This document shows positions 22,471-34,859 of a DNA stretch of 64,000 nucleotides, piece by piece. Every line of letters begins with the position of its first letter. The first letter of the stretch is position 1. The notes beneath the pieces are model-generated. The model saw only the letters and a list, made by a program, of their open reading frames with translations. It was not told the origin of the DNA and searched no databases. The DNA comes from Hydractinia symbiolongicarpus. Lineage: Eukaryota > Cnidaria > Hydrozoa > Anthoathecata > Hydractiniidae. The stretch spans positions 7,254,001 through 7,318,000 of the forward strand of contig NC_079875.1 of assembly GCF_029227915.1 (NCBI RefSeq), written 5' to 3'. The position numbers and the translations under genes were made by a program.

Positions 22471-22528
22471 TGGCGGCCTTTGGATGAAGGGCCGCCAACC
22501 TTGCATAAATAATAATTTATGCAAGGTT
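22471..22528. other. Two adjacent perfect hairpins
   Basis: TGGCGGCC (22471-22478) pairs with GGCCGCCA (22490-22497). Directly after it, AACCTTGCATAAAT (22497-22510) pairs with ATTTATGCAAGGTT (22515-22528). The first stem is GC-rich in an AT-rich setting; the second has 14 perfect pairs around AATA. They sit about 70-120 nt beyond the AbfB polyadenylation signal. Confidence 0.7.
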
Positions 22529-25342
22529 TTGACCTTAGAATGAACTTTACAATACAATGAAACAACATGTTGGTAATTTTTCTACCTTTCGCGTCTATAA
22601 GCACGATGGGGTTAAAAATTTCGTTTAATGAGACAGTTGTCAACTTGTGATTTTAAACCATTCACCGTTTCTCCTTCATAATGATCGCACTCTACTGTGA
22701 CACACAGCTATTTTTTAACAAACCAGAATCTGAATTTTCCTGCACTACGTTTTAACCACCATAAAGTTTCATAAGTGAGAACACAGTAGGACTGAATTAC
22801 GAAGTTGTGTAGCATTTAAAAAACGCAAGACTAAATAATGCAGACAAAATAACCTTGGTCATAATTAAAATCTTTTAAAAATAATAATGACATTTTTGTC
22901 TATACATTAAACTTCCAGCCTTCCGGGATGTTGTTAGATGACCTAAAAAAAAGCAATACGAGAACGACAAAAATTATTTCCACACATGATCCATTATACA
23001 GGTATAATCACACTGAAATTTTGAAGTTCGTTTTTATACAAAGAAGTGTACACACAAGGCCTAGTTTTGTTCTAATAAATCTCAGTTTGTCTGACTTGCT
23101 AACATAAGATCTTTTTTTATAAAAAGAAATATTACTATAAGAAACAGTAGACTGATATAACAACTATTTTCAACTGTTACTTACCCAACGTTCTTCTGAC
23201 AAAATTTTATTTCCTTTTTGCAATTCTCCTTAGAAAAGGAAGGTCTGTCCATTAGTTTATTTATTGACCTTTTATAGTGTGGGTGGCAAGTGTCATTCTT
23301 CTTATAAAGTTATTAATAAGTATTGTATGTTTTTTACTGCAAAAAATAATAAATGAACTCGTCTCCAGGTATTTATTTATTTTGTTTCGAAATTTTTCGA
23401 AATTTCAAAAATAAACCCTGCCACAATGTTAAAAAAGTAAAAAACTGTCAGAAAAAAAGGATGAGTGTTGCTAAGTTTTTTTTAGTTCTGGAAATATATT
23501 TACTTTTGCAGATATGAAAAATCTGAGGAAAAAGCCAGACAACACTCACATTTTTACAGATGTTAGCACCCAAATATATTTTATCGTGACTCGTGTTGTT
23601 TATAGTATCCAGACTTCTTACACAAATCGACGGGCGAATTAATGCATGCGGTAAGTCGTAGACCAGTCCAAACTTTACTTTTAAGTTAAGGCACCCTTTG
23701 ATCTTGATAAAATATAGCTTGTATGTTTAGGTTTAGAACAAATATCGGTGAAAAGACACTAGTAGCCACAGTAAAAAAGTTTTTAACCAAAATTTCCCTG
23801 TCTTCACTTTAGGTCTGCATTTTTTACCTGTGAATTTTTTTTATATTATGAAAACGTAGACATTGAAAGTTGTGTTATAGAATATGAACGAGCAACTGAA
23901 CCAAAAAAAAGGTTTTTTTTAAACTTTTTTAGATTGGCACGAAAGTTTAGATTGGCACAAAAGTTTCCTTCTCTTATTGTAGCTAGACATATTTACATAG
24001 ACGTAGACATAATTAAACATATTTCTGATGAATGGTCTCAGGCACCATAAATTAATTTAGCCAATTAGCTACATCAAACCAATACAAAAAAAAGTGTAAA
24101 AAGTAAATATTGGATCATCCAGACTTTTAGCTAATTACAATTCACCCTTCTTCTGCTGCATAAAAAGGGTACCAACCACGTAAAATGCCACTTCAACCCG
24201 ATAACTTGGTATTTTAAAACACTTTTATTAATAAAACGATATATACAGCACGTTCAAATTAATATAGTGTGCCCTCAAAGAAAAGGTAGGAATTAGCTTC
24301 ACACCGTAAACACTAAACACTCACAGCTTGATTAATGTCAGCACTTTGTGTCAACTATATAAAAAAAATTGAAGAAAAACAACTTATTCCAATCAGTTTG
24401 TACGCAAAATCCCACACAATGAGACTAACGTAACTATACAAAAATTAAGAAGCCATATTAACTACCTAAGCTAAGTATTTGCATTAGGTCTCTTAGCCCA
24501 TGGCCGTTTTCTGATTGCCAAATTTTACTCTACAGTTTTTCGTTTTCTGGAAACGGAAATCAGCAAATAACGGGGGGCTGCTTGGTCCAAACTTATTTGT
24601 TTGGGTAGACAAAAAAATACCATTTCTTTTTGTGCGAAAATATCAGTTACATCTTCTTACGCTGATTTTATATGATTTTTTTTCTATCGAAATTTTAAAA
24701 GTCTCAATAATTCTCTTGGTGTGTTAAACATGCTCTACAATTTCGCTTCGCAAAAACTTCGATCGTTTGAATCCTAACAGTTTCTGTCATTTACTTATTT
24801 GGTTACTTACAAGAATTGAGAAATAAAAGAAAATACAATGTTCAAGTTTAGATTTCAATAAAAGTACTTAAAAGCAATACAACATATATGTCACATCAAG
24901 AAAATCAATCAGAAAAGGTAGAATAAAAAAAATAATTAGCTTTTCATAGAAAAGATAGCTTTTCATTTGAATCGTGTTCTGATCTCAAAAAGATGCAGCA
25001 GCACTATTTCCATGTGGAATAAATAGTATCTCTATCTTAATTCTAATTGAGCTGAAAAGCAACCACTGAGATGTCTACTTCAGTAAAAAAATTTACAACC
25101 ACGATATGTTGAAGGCTAAAAAAATGTGATTGAGCTGTCGAAGGTTTTTGCAAGAAAATGGTATCTGTAGGCGTTTATACTCTGCGAAAACAGAAAGGAA
25201 GTAACAGGTGATTAGAGTTTTAACTCACGTAAAATGACTGCCACATAATTTTCGAGAAAAGAACCATCTACATTATATAAACACTGCTTATATATGTTAA
25301 TAAAAATTGTAACATTTTCTTGACATTATTCCACGATGGCGT
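22529..25342. other. Intergenic region without recognised gene
   Basis: AT-rich. Only short open frames are present (for example 24515-24727), with no conserved motif, splice-consistent exon pattern or terminal repeat that I can recognise. Confidence 0.5.
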
Positions 25343-26107
25343 TTAAGCAATTGCTCGTAGACGTTGTTTAACATCTGTTAATCGCATCTTTATGCCATTT
25401 AATACCCTTTTTGAAACTTGGTCATTGTGCAACATTTGCTTCAAATTTCTTGCTTCCATCACGCTCATTACAAGTCCACAGTCAAGTCTTCTGATAACGA
25501 TTTCTATTCGTTGATAGAGATATTGAAGCAACATTTGGATTTGGTGCAGTTGCTGAAGGACGCCTTTTAATTTTAGGTTTGCGTTAAATGCGTTCAATAC
25601 TAAATTATAAACAAACATTGCATATATATTTAGTAATTTTTTGAGAATAATCAATAATGCCAGCGGTAAGAGACATCAGATTCTGATGTTAACACATGGT
25701 CGACTTTCATATAATAAAATATAATACACACATGTTAAGACGCAAATAAAATAAATGCACTTACAGGGAATAATCTGATTGCATACTTGTATATTATCAT
25801 TGGCCAGGACGATTACAGTATTGATGTTACCATCAAGCGGTGTAGCTGGAACTTTCGGAATATTGGTACAATTGAGAGGTTGCATCGGAATACTTGTTGG
25901 AGCCATCGTTGGAGTCATATTATTTTGCGAATAGGCCACTAGAAAAGGTAACGTAAAAGAAACAGTAAATGAGGCAAGGTGAAAATAAGCTCTTTGTTAT
26001 ATCAAGATTATTTAGAACTTTTCAAATAACTTCTTGTACAAATAACATTACATACCTGCCACTAAGGAGACCATTATTGAGTAGATGTACAAGCGGGATC
26101 TATACAT
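25343..26107 (-). CDS. SP1: small secreted protein, unrecognised family
   Basis: The minus-strand coding exons are 26107-26056, 25938-25765 and 25599-25343, joined in phase 1, giving 160 residues. The first exon encodes a signal peptide (MYRSRLYIYSIMVSLVAG). The second has a short Pro/Thr-rich stretch (MTPTMAPTSIPMQP), then LNCTNIPKVP and LANDNIQVCNQIIP. The third is largely helical (LKGVLQQLHQIQML ... RRLDCGLVMSVMEARNLKQ ... NDQVSKRVLNGIKMRL). Cysteines are in NCTN, VCN and LDC; the TC of other members is missing. It is divergently placed to SP2, which shares the linker type. I do not recognise the family, and secretion is inferred from the signal peptide. Confidence 0.8.
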
Positions 26108-26227
26108 GGCTGCGTAAAACTTGATTTACCAAGAAAATACTAAAAGAGAATATAAAGTTTATAAGAACGATTTTTTACTGCATACATTGACAGTGCAATG
26201 AATCAAAAACTTACTAACTCTACTTAC

Positions 26228-26279
26228 CGTATTCTTTTATGAGTATGTAATTTAACTTTACAGAGCTCTCCTTTTTATC
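26228..26279 (-). promoter_or_regulatory. SP1 core promoter and non-coding first exon
   Basis: The minus strand reads GGTGATAAAAAGG, then about 44 nt later the donor CG|GTAAGTAG (exon ends at 26228). The layout matches the other family members but the TATA box is weaker (GATAAAAAG). Confidence 0.5.
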
Positions 26280-28540
26280 ACCAATTTTTGCTATGTCATG
26301 CTTAAAGTGATTTTTTAACTAATTCAAAAATGTTTAAAAAAAGTTGATGATCCAACCATTTTTGAGCATCGTGCGGAAGCGAAAAACGTGATAGCATAAG
26401 GGTGTTTCTACGTAACATTCAAATCAACCAAATGATTATATATCGTGATAAGAAAATTGCGTTAGCTGTACATTTTGTTTAAAGTAAATCTTTTATACTA
26501 TATTTTCTATACTTCCTATTCTTAACTTTCTATAACTTAACTTCAGGTTTAGCTTTGATCTTTTTTGATAACCGTTCATCGTGGCAAAAAGGTTAATATT
26601 TCAGACGGTTTTTTAGTAAAACAGGTTTTTTTACTTTAACGGGCTGCACAGCAGGGTAGAATTCTCATATATAACAATGACATTATTAACTACAAAAGCC
26701 AACGTAAGTAAACAGTGAAAATCTAGTCCTTGAGTAATTAGTACATCAGCATTAAATTAAGAATTTTTTGTTAAGTTGGATCAAATAACGTGTGACTAAT
26801 TGTTTATGACGAAACCTGAAAAGGACACAAATAAATTATTTGATTGTTCCATCGTAGGAGAGTTGTTCTTTTAGTTTTATCATAAAAAAGTTTGTTGGTA
26901 ATTTTATTTGAAAAGGCAAGCATAAAAGCTTATTCTTTATGCGTTCTTGTTAATTAATAATTTTATAACAGAATTGATATATTGATTCACAGACAGAGTA
27001 AGCCTTGTTTTAGATAGAAATCCTTTTTAATGTTTCACTTAATTCGTTGGAAACCTTATAAAGTTTTACAGGAAATTCAATTTTAATGCAAATGCATTGT
27101 CATCTCTATGCTTTGATAGTAATGCTTTTATTTTCAGTACGGCTGATAACCATCTGCTGATAAAAAAATGCACGGCAAAAAACAACACCTTGGTCATTGT
27201 TTATCCAATTATTGTCTGTCTTTTGTTACTTCCTGTAATTCTTTTTTGAGGACAATTGTTATTTGTGTAATGACGAGCCCACTTTTCGCCAATTACAAAA
27301 ATAATTACAGAAAAATAGTACATTCAGGCAATGAAACTGCAACACGAAAACAGAAACTCGTTTAAAAGATTTTGGACATGGAAAATTAAAATTATTACAC
27401 GCAAATTCCTAATGAAAGATATATGATTAACTGGCAATGAAGTTTAATAAATGAAACAGTCAGCTTAAATAAACATTATAACCAGCTAAAACAGCTCTAT
27501 TTGTCATTTTGATTTTAGGAAATAAAACAGTGTGAAAACAATTCCTTAATTAAGTCACGTCAAAAATTAATTTGTGTCTGACAATGTGGTCTTACTAAAT
27601 AACATTCTGGAATTTTTTTGACCTCATGGATAAAAACATATAACTTAAAGAAACAAAAAGTTTTTCCTTAAAAATCTATTCTTAAAAAATCTTTGTCATT
27701 ATAATCCACAGGAATTACTTCATTACTTATCAATCTTAATTCCATAATTTTAGAAAATATATTACAAATACGCCTATAAATCACGTTTTGTGAATTTTTT
27801 CTGATACTTTGTGGAAAAAGTGTAACTTGGTTGCTATACTTTATTGTTTTGCAATGAGAAGTGATGTTTTCCATCTGGTTCGTAAGTAGTTTACGTTACA
27901 GGAATTTTAATTTAGCCATGATAAACGCTTATAATGATTGGAAATCATGTTGAAAAATTCGTGTACATCAGCATGTTTAAAATGTACAATTTATGAGCTC
28001 AACATTCCTGAATATTTAGAACAACCAATTGACTGCAGAAGATTTTTAATGGTGGAAAACAACGAATTTCATATTTAGAAATTACAGAGTTTGATGTTTT
28101 TGTGACAAAAAACAGTTTAAATTGCTCTTTCTTAAAAAAAAATGTTTGTTTTATCTTCATCGTTTTATCAACTTGAATCTTTCGTACAGAAAATGAATAC
28201 ATTCATTAAGAGGCAGTTTCTGATGTGGCAGTGTCCTTAAGTGTTTATTAGTTTCAAGCTACAGACAGGATCAGTTTCAATAAACTAAATCTGCTCACTC
28301 CACCGTTCCTGCTTATTTTATCATATCATTTAAATAACGACTAATCAAGAAAAGAAAATCAACCAGTTTTCTTTCTTGAAAAAATTAGTGAATTGGAGAA
28401 ATAAGAGTTAATTACACTATTCTGTGATTACGTCAGATAAATTTTGTAATAACACATCTTCCTGTTTATCTAACAATTACTTTTAAATGACTAGACAAAA
28501 TGCGGTAAATATAATTGATCTTTACATTGATAACCGTTTT
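26280..28540. other. Intergenic region between divergent SP1 and SP2
   Basis: About 2.3 kb separates the two divergent promoters. Short open frames (27168-27365, 27668-27874, 27999-28202) have no recognisable features. Nothing else is seen. Confidence 0.5.
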
Positions 28541-28547
28541 CAGACTG

Positions 28548-28606
28548 TATAAATTGAAGCATTGTATGAATTACAGAGTCAGAATTTGCATAAACAAGTT
28601 AGAGAG
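28548..28606 (+). promoter_or_regulatory. SP2 TATA box and non-coding first exon
   Basis: TATAAA is at 28548-28553. The first exon ends at 28606 with AGAG|GTGAGT, and the next exon starts at 28708 after TTTTTTAG, before the ATG at 28736. The 53-nt TATA-to-donor distance is nearly the same as in SP4, SP5 and SP7. Confidence 0.6.
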
Positions 28607-28735
28607 GTGAGTAAGCAAAACTGTTATAGAGTATAACTGTGTTAAAATATTCTCGCAAGTTACGGTATAGAGTTTGTTGATGTGGCATCTTCCTAATACT
28701 TTTTTAGGTTTTTTTAAATTTGAATTGAAATAATC

Positions 28736-29846
28736 ATGTGTGGAAATCTACTATGTGTTGCTTTGCTGTCAATCATTGCAGGTAAGAGATTATTTTTTTA
28801 AATTTATTGACATATGTGCTTTTTAAAAGATTGTGTTTGAGATAATGATTCTAACTCCACCATAGTTGTGCATACGCAAAATAATATCACAACAACCATG
28901 GTCCCGACAACTACTTCCACAACGACAACAACGACAGCTGCATCCACAACGATGGTTCCAACAACTACTCCAATGCAGCCGCTCAATTGTACCAATGTTC
29001 CAGAAGTTCCAATCAAACCACTGGATAGAAACATTACTCATGTGCTCGCACTTGCAAACGAGAATATAAGAGTTTGCAACCTAATTATTCCTTGTAAGTA
29101 AATTGATATTTTCTTTCCTGTCAACGTTTAAGAATCTATTCATCTTTGCAAATGTTACATGTATTGCAAAAGCCGTCATACTTCCAATTATTCGTTTTCC
29201 GCTAATTCACTATTATTATAGGACCATAGCATTATTTTTAACCTTTTCTTTATGCCATGCTCATGCAAAGGAGCATTACACTCACCTGATATACTGCCTG
29301 TTACCCAGCCGGATTCGTTCGGTGGTACGGTAGAATTGAAATCTGCAACGGAACCTTGATTACAACCCTTATAATGGCGTTCTGGGAAAACTTCAATACA
29401 TAATAAGTTTGAATGTGTTTATACTTTGAAACTTATATTTAAACCTGAAAAGCGTGCTAACAAGTTATCATATAAAGCACTCAAGTCTTATCCACTGTCT
29501 GACAGTTAAAAAAAATACTCATATTTGTTGAATACCTTGACACATCAAACATTAAGTATAAAATATTTTCATTGCTTTTTTAGTCTTGAATTCATTCAAT
29601 GCAAAGCTGAAATTACAGGGTGTGTGCAAACAAATAAACCAAATCATGAAGTTGATAAAATACCTTCAAATAAGAATTGCAATCATTAACAGAAGACTTG
29701 ATTGTGGACTTCCCACTAGCGTAAAAGAAGCAAGAAATTTGAAGCAAGTACTTCACGATGATCAGTTATCAAAGAGAGTATTATATGGAGCAAAAATACG
29801 TCTTACAGATATCAAAACGCGACTAGGAAACATATATAAAAAATGA
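28736..29846 (+). CDS. SP2: small secreted protein with Thr-rich linker
   Basis: Coding exons are 28736-28781, 28866-29093 and 29584-29846, all in phase 1, giving 178 residues. The signal peptide is MCGNLLCVALLSIIAG. A mucin-like Thr/Pro segment follows (about residues 20-50, with runs such as TTTSTTTTTTAASTT), then MQPLNCTNVPEVP, LANENIRVCNLIIP and the helical exon (LKLQGVCKQINQIMKLIKYL, INRRLDCGLPTSVKEARNLK). Cysteines are in NCTN, VCN, GVCK and LDC. AATAAA is at 29848-29853, overlapping the end. It is the only member on the plus strand and the longest. The Thr-rich segment suggests O-glycosylation. The family is not recognised. Confidence 0.82.
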
Positions 29847-29853
29847 AAATAAA

Positions 29854-30239
29854 TTGATTATCAATTAGTCGATTTGTTTGAAAAAATTATTTTTGTAATA
29901 TCTTTTTTCATTTCTTTCCATTATATTAATGCAGTACAATAAAATTATTAGTATTTTAATTAAATTATTTAGTCGGGATAGCCCCTCCTGTTTCTATTTG
30001 TATCGCTATCAACTAGGGTGCTGTAGAAGGGATTCTGGTGTGATAAAAACTACCATTTACAACCTTTGATACATGATTTAGTACTAAAAACCAAAAAAAA
30101 TTAGAAGATATATAGCTGCTTCAGTCGATGCAGTGAAAACCTGATAAAATTTTAGAGTCCGAAACTAAATATGGCGTACAGACCTGCAAATGATTCCTGA
30201 TAGATTATAAGTCTCAATGGACGAAGCGACTTACGTGGT
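29854..30239. other. Intergenic sequence
   Basis: No feature beyond the SP2 3' end is seen. Confidence 0.45.
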
Positions 30240-30810
30240 ATTGCGAGCACGAACTTTCAATTTTCAGCTCAAAATTTCATAAATAACGTTTATTCCCCGT
30301 TATTTTGTAAACATAATATAAACGTTCAGAACCATAACGTTATATAAACAAATTTGTTCAAATATTGGCAAATTTATGGCAAGTTAAAAACTTAAAAATA
30401 GACATTGTTTTAACGTTGAAACAACGTTACTATTGCAAGTTTTGAAACAGCTTAAGTCTACCGCTATATAAAATTTTTATAAACATTTGCGTTAAATGAC
30501 AACGACCGGCCTTAAAAGAACAGAACACAAAGCTAGTAGCATTGCTTTAACATTAAAACAAAAATTGGTTCTTTTAATGTTTAAAACGGTTTAGCACTAA
30601 CTGGCGTTGAGAAATAGCGGCTAATATTCATCAATAGTAAAGATGATAACGTTCTTTTAACGTCAAGCAACGTTAGCTACCATTTCCACGTTGGAAACAT
30701 GCAAATGTAATGTTATATAAACGTTGCAAAAGGTCTACGTTAAAAGACAACGACTGGCTTTGAAAGACAGCGGTTAGATATAATCTGTAACAGCGTTAAA
30801 ATAACATTCA
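30240..30810. repeat. Degenerate AACGTT-rich repeat
   Basis: AACGTT and its variants are scattered through the stretch. A block with CTATATAAA..., GCGTTAAATGACAACGACCGG (shortened here) at about 30462-30530 recurs as TTATATAAACG ... GACAACGACTGGC at about 30710-30775, a period near 245 nt. It may be a decayed repeat or MITE; no terminal inverted repeat was found. Confidence 0.45.
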
Positions 30811-31186
30811 GGTGAGGTGCTCATTTAACTAATTTAGTAACTTTTTGAGAAAGCGTTTTTAGGCATTTGGAATTTTATGATTAGGACATTTTCTCTCTAC
30901 CCTTCAATACACACTAAGTATTTTAACCAAGTTGAGGCGATATATTAATAAAATTTACCATTATTATTTCGTTTACCGTTTCAAATATTTTCTTATCCGT
31001 CAGGTTCTGAATAAAATTGGCGACTTGCCCATGCAATATTGCGCACATAACAGACTGCGGTACAATTTAAACTTTTTTCTCCTTGGCGAAGATAAAACCT
31101 TTGCATCGAATAAAATGGAACTCGTGGGTTTTTTTTATCGAAAGTAGTAACTAAAATGTTTCGCTTGCGAATCTAAGTGACTTTAT

Positions 31187-31258
31187 CTCCCGCTCCCCTG
31201 CTCCACCGCCCCCGACTCCCCTGCTCCCCTTCTCCCCCGCTCCCCTGCACCGCAACCC
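31187..31258. repeat. C-rich low-complexity tract, G4-capable on the minus strand
   Basis: Repeated GCTCCCCTG-like units give at least five runs of four or more C on the plus strand in a region that is otherwise about two-thirds A+T. On the minus strand this is a run of G4 tracts with short spacers. The open frame over it (31173-31382) codes only low-complexity Gly/Ser/Arg repeats. Confidence 0.75.
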
Positions 31259-32146
31259 TTTCTGTATTGATTTTGTAACTATCTGCTAATCTATCTGCTG
31301 TCCGTGAGATTCTTTTAGGCAGAAAAACAATGAGAATATCGTCCTTTGAAATTTGACAGAATGACAGCGATTTCAAAGTCAATGAGCCCGCTATTTAACT
31401 TTATGAAAGTTCTTAACGCGCTGCACCTATTATGTAGACCTTTGTACGTTGGTGAAGAAAATTTATGGGATCATGCGTTTCAGACGAAAAGTGACAGATA
31501 CATTTGTTTCATAGCTTTTTGATGACATCATCGATCCATCTGTTGCTGTAAACTACCCCATCTTAAGGGAACTTTGGTTGCTTCAATTTTGTTACTAGTG
31601 GTTCCTAGCTACTCACATAAGAGATGACGTCAGATAATTTTTCTTAAAATTAGTGCTTAACGATGAGTCATTGTGACAACCATGCGTCGTCATTCCAACA
31701 AAAGGAAAAGACAATTTTTTTATTTTGTTCTATGAAAGAAACAATAGTTCCACCGGTTCTGTACCAATAAGCAAACCTTTCTGAAGTAATTTTTTTAAAT
31801 GTTTTGTCAATCCTTCAACCAACGCTGTGCAAAAAGAAACATACAGAACTATCTGCAAGATGTAAAATTATACCATATAACAGCGCAACAATTTACACAA
31901 TACAAGCTCCAAACACCAGCTGAATTGTTTTTTAGGTAGGGAAATAAATATCACCAGTATTAATTATTATAATTTAATAGAACTGAAATGTTTTTCTTAA
32001 CTTCTGTATAGTTCTTAATATGTTTTTTGAAATTTCTGCGTGGTCGTTAAACACTCGTGTCACACTCAGAATACTAAAATACAGCGAAAGCGGTGCAACG
32101 GGTGGGTTTTAAAGGTGCGCGTAAACAAAAGACTTTTGAATAGAAT
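31259..32146. other. Intergenic sequence
   Basis: Nothing recognisable. Confidence 0.4.
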
Positions 32147-33311
32147 TTAAGGTAGCGGTATGGTAAATAATTACTTTTTTTTACATTTTTTTAAGGAACA
32201 CTTTACTATTCAAACTGCTCTTTCCAGTGAACTAATTTTTATTCCAAAATTTTTCCTCAAAATTGAAGGATTTAGCGTTACAAGATGTTCCACTCCATAT
32301 GTCTTTGTTCTGGCGATCAAATATTTCTATGCATGAAGTGAGTTATGACTCATGTTTACTAAAAAAATCTGACCTTCAGATTGAGAACTTTCTGTTTACG
32401 CCAATTTATGGATAAGGTGTGAAATATAAGCGAGACACAAAGTACTGGGAAAAAAGTTAAATTATATAATATCGAATTTCGTCATTCTTTCTATTATTAT
32501 AAGTTTCTTTTTGTTATCGTGAAAATGTCTTCGAAATTGTCAAATTATCGTAGAAATCCATTCAAAACTTTAAGAACAAAGGGAAAAATAAACAATGGAT
32601 AGTATCGAGGGTGGAAATCTTTTTGAAGATGATAATAAAAATAGTAACAAAGTAATCAAATGATTTTTTTAATCAAGATGTTTCTAGCCTAATAGCAATA
32701 AAAAGAAAATCGAATTTTTCTTGGTGTTTTCGATCTTTTCTATCTAATATTTACGGCATCTTTTAGTGAAGAAATAAACAGGCTGCCATCGTATCTAGAT
32801 AAAATAAAATTGAATTAGTTGAAAGAATGTAAACAAGGTGGAAGCTTGTTTATTGAACAAATCAAAACTGCTCACCCTATTCGCGTGTCTCATTTTAACT
32901 TTTGGTCAGCGGATTTGGATGCAAAAGTGATTGAAAGAAAAAGGAAAAAAAAAGGTTTTATTTTTATGATCTTATAGATGATTTACGGTGTATTTTCAAA
33001 ACGATTAAAGTTGAGAAAAAAATGAGACACGCGATTTAAATTCAGACTATGCTGAACATGTGGACATATTTTTTTCTGTAAACTTGTAAACTTTTGAGAC
33101 AAATCCCTTTACAGTTGACCACACCCACTTTTTAAGAATTTCGACTATATTTTTTTTCTGTTACAACATTTTAATTATTTTTTTTCATAATATTGTAGAA
33201 CAAACTTTTGTTAACAAGTACATGTATACTTTTATAATGTTTTTTTAAAAGGAAAGTTGAAAAAAAATGCTTTATACAGAAGAGGTGTAATTTACCATAC
33301 CGCTACCTTAA
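32147..33311. mobile_element. TTAA-flanked MITE (piggyBac-like)
   Basis: The element (32151-33307, 1157 bp) has perfect terminal inverted repeats beginning GGTAGCGGTATGGTAAAT on the left. The right end reads ATTTACCATACCGCTACC. It is flanked by TTAA at 32147-32150 and 33308-33311. TTAA target duplications are typical of piggyBac-type elements, although the TIR sequence is not one I can assign. There is no transposase frame, so it is non-autonomous. Confidence 0.75.
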
Positions 33312-34111
33312 ATGGACATCGCTTAGATGTACCTTTCTTTCTTCTCAACCCGCCTTTATGCATCTTCCGCTGACTGGTCGTGATGAAGCAACTTTGACAT
33401 TTACAAGATATTATAGAAGTTATCAACGTTTCATCAGAAGAATAGAGGCAACAAAATATTTTATAACCTTACTACTTAAATCGTGAGAAATGCACAGGCT
33501 CAAAGACAAGCCTTTTTACATTCTGAAATTAAGTCCTACAATAGTCATGCTCATTTATGTACAATTCTATATAAACCCACGGTTCATATTGGTATGAATT
33601 ATAACTAATTATCATTTTTTGCAGTTTATCGTCTGTATAGTTACTGCAATCCTGAACTCAGTGTATTTTAAATATTGCCGCATTGAGAGATTCATCCAAC
33701 AAGAATTTATAAACACTGCTTTCATAGACAACTTACATACTACGAACTTTCCAAGGTCCATTTGCCAACAAGCACAACGTAGGATTGCAACAGATTAAGG
33801 ATTTTAGGTTCTTTGGTTAGTTTCGTAATTTACCATAAAAGAAATTTTCTGGCCCATCATGATCTATTTTTTCGATTTTTTTGACTTTTCTGGTCCTTGC
33901 GTGCCTTCGTGCAAATAATGTTTTATGGACTAACCCGACTTCCATAAGCGCTTTTTTAGCGTTGCTTACGGTGCGCATAAACGGAACCTTCTGTAGCCTG
34001 AACGTTGTTAACTTTTGGTAACAAAAGTCAAAAATTCGATGCAATGACGAAAATTTCCGGAAAGAAACATGCAAAAACAACTTAATAAAGTAGCATCTAT
34101 AAAATCAGAAA
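33312..34111. other. Intergenic sequence downstream of SP3
   Basis: The frame at 33817-34080 (minus) is open but shows no recognised motif and does not resemble the SP exons. Confidence 0.4.
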
Positions 34112-34859
34112 TCAACATGTACACAATAAACATTGTTTTTTTCCCTTTTGACGGGTTGCAATAATAACTAGTAGACGCTGTCCGATTTCTATGAGACTAG
34201 CCTGTACTCCATTTAATACTCGTTTTAAAACTTGATCGTTGTCAAGCGTTTGGTGCACGTCCCTAAGTTCTTGTACGCTCACCACAAGTCCCCAATCAAG
34301 TCTTCGGTTTATGATTTCAATTCGAACGTGGAGATCACTTAAGAACTTGATAGTTTGAATTATCTGCTGTTTTACAGCTTGTAGCTTCAGGCTTGCGATA
34401 GCAGGATTCAACACTCTATGTAGAAATATGGATCCGTGTTATGTCTAACACTCTCTATCTTAATGTTCTCCCTATTACGAAAAAGTACTTTACTTTTTGT
34501 CAACTTTTCTTCCTGTATCATTATCATAACCAGTGTAATTTTGTTGGTTTATACCTCACAACAGAAAGTCTTAGATTTTACCTTCGACAGTCAATGATTA
34601 CGAGAAAGATAGGAACTTACATTGAATGATGTTGTTGCGAACCACGATATTGTCATTTGCTTGTGACAGTAACAAAGAAATTTCAGCATCTTGCAGTTTT
34701 GTAGGAACAACGAAGATGTTAGTACAATTAAGAGTTTGTGCATGTGATATCTTAAAGAATTGTATAGTTTATTTAGTAATTGACAATGTTAATGTAAATC
34801 AACATACCTGCTAACAAATATAGCAGTGTAAAGCAGATGAGTAAATCAATTTGATACAT
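34112..34859 (-). pseudogene. SP3: damaged member of the secreted family
   Basis: Exons are 34859-34808 (MYQIDLLICFTLLYLLAG), 34750-34621 and 34413-34112. The middle exon is 130 nt instead of 129, with its first full codon starting at the exon border, so phase-1 joining to the signal exon reads into a stop after a few residues. The body is otherwise well kept (LNCTNIFVVPTKLQDAEISL, SQANDNIVVRN, and a helical exon with NDQVLKRVLNGVQASL). Two cysteines conserved elsewhere are changed (VVC to VVR, LDC to LDW). The C-terminus runs longer than its relatives and ends KQCLLCTC. It is most likely a pseudogene, unless another acceptor is used. Confidence 0.65.

Noticed and set aside
28804-29041. Antisense frames rich in Val/Cys or Gln over SP2
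   Set aside because: They are mirror readings of the Thr-codon repeat in SP2.
25343-29093. A conserved IIPC motif with a fifth cysteine at the end of the middle SP exon
   Set aside because: The Cys codon spans the splice donor (CCT|GT); after splicing the position reads Leu or Phe.
31173-31382. Gly/Ser/Arg-rich minus frame
   Set aside because: It only reads through the C-rich low-complexity tract.
33817-34080. 87-residue basic minus frame downstream of SP3
   Set aside because: No family resemblance and no splice or promoter support.
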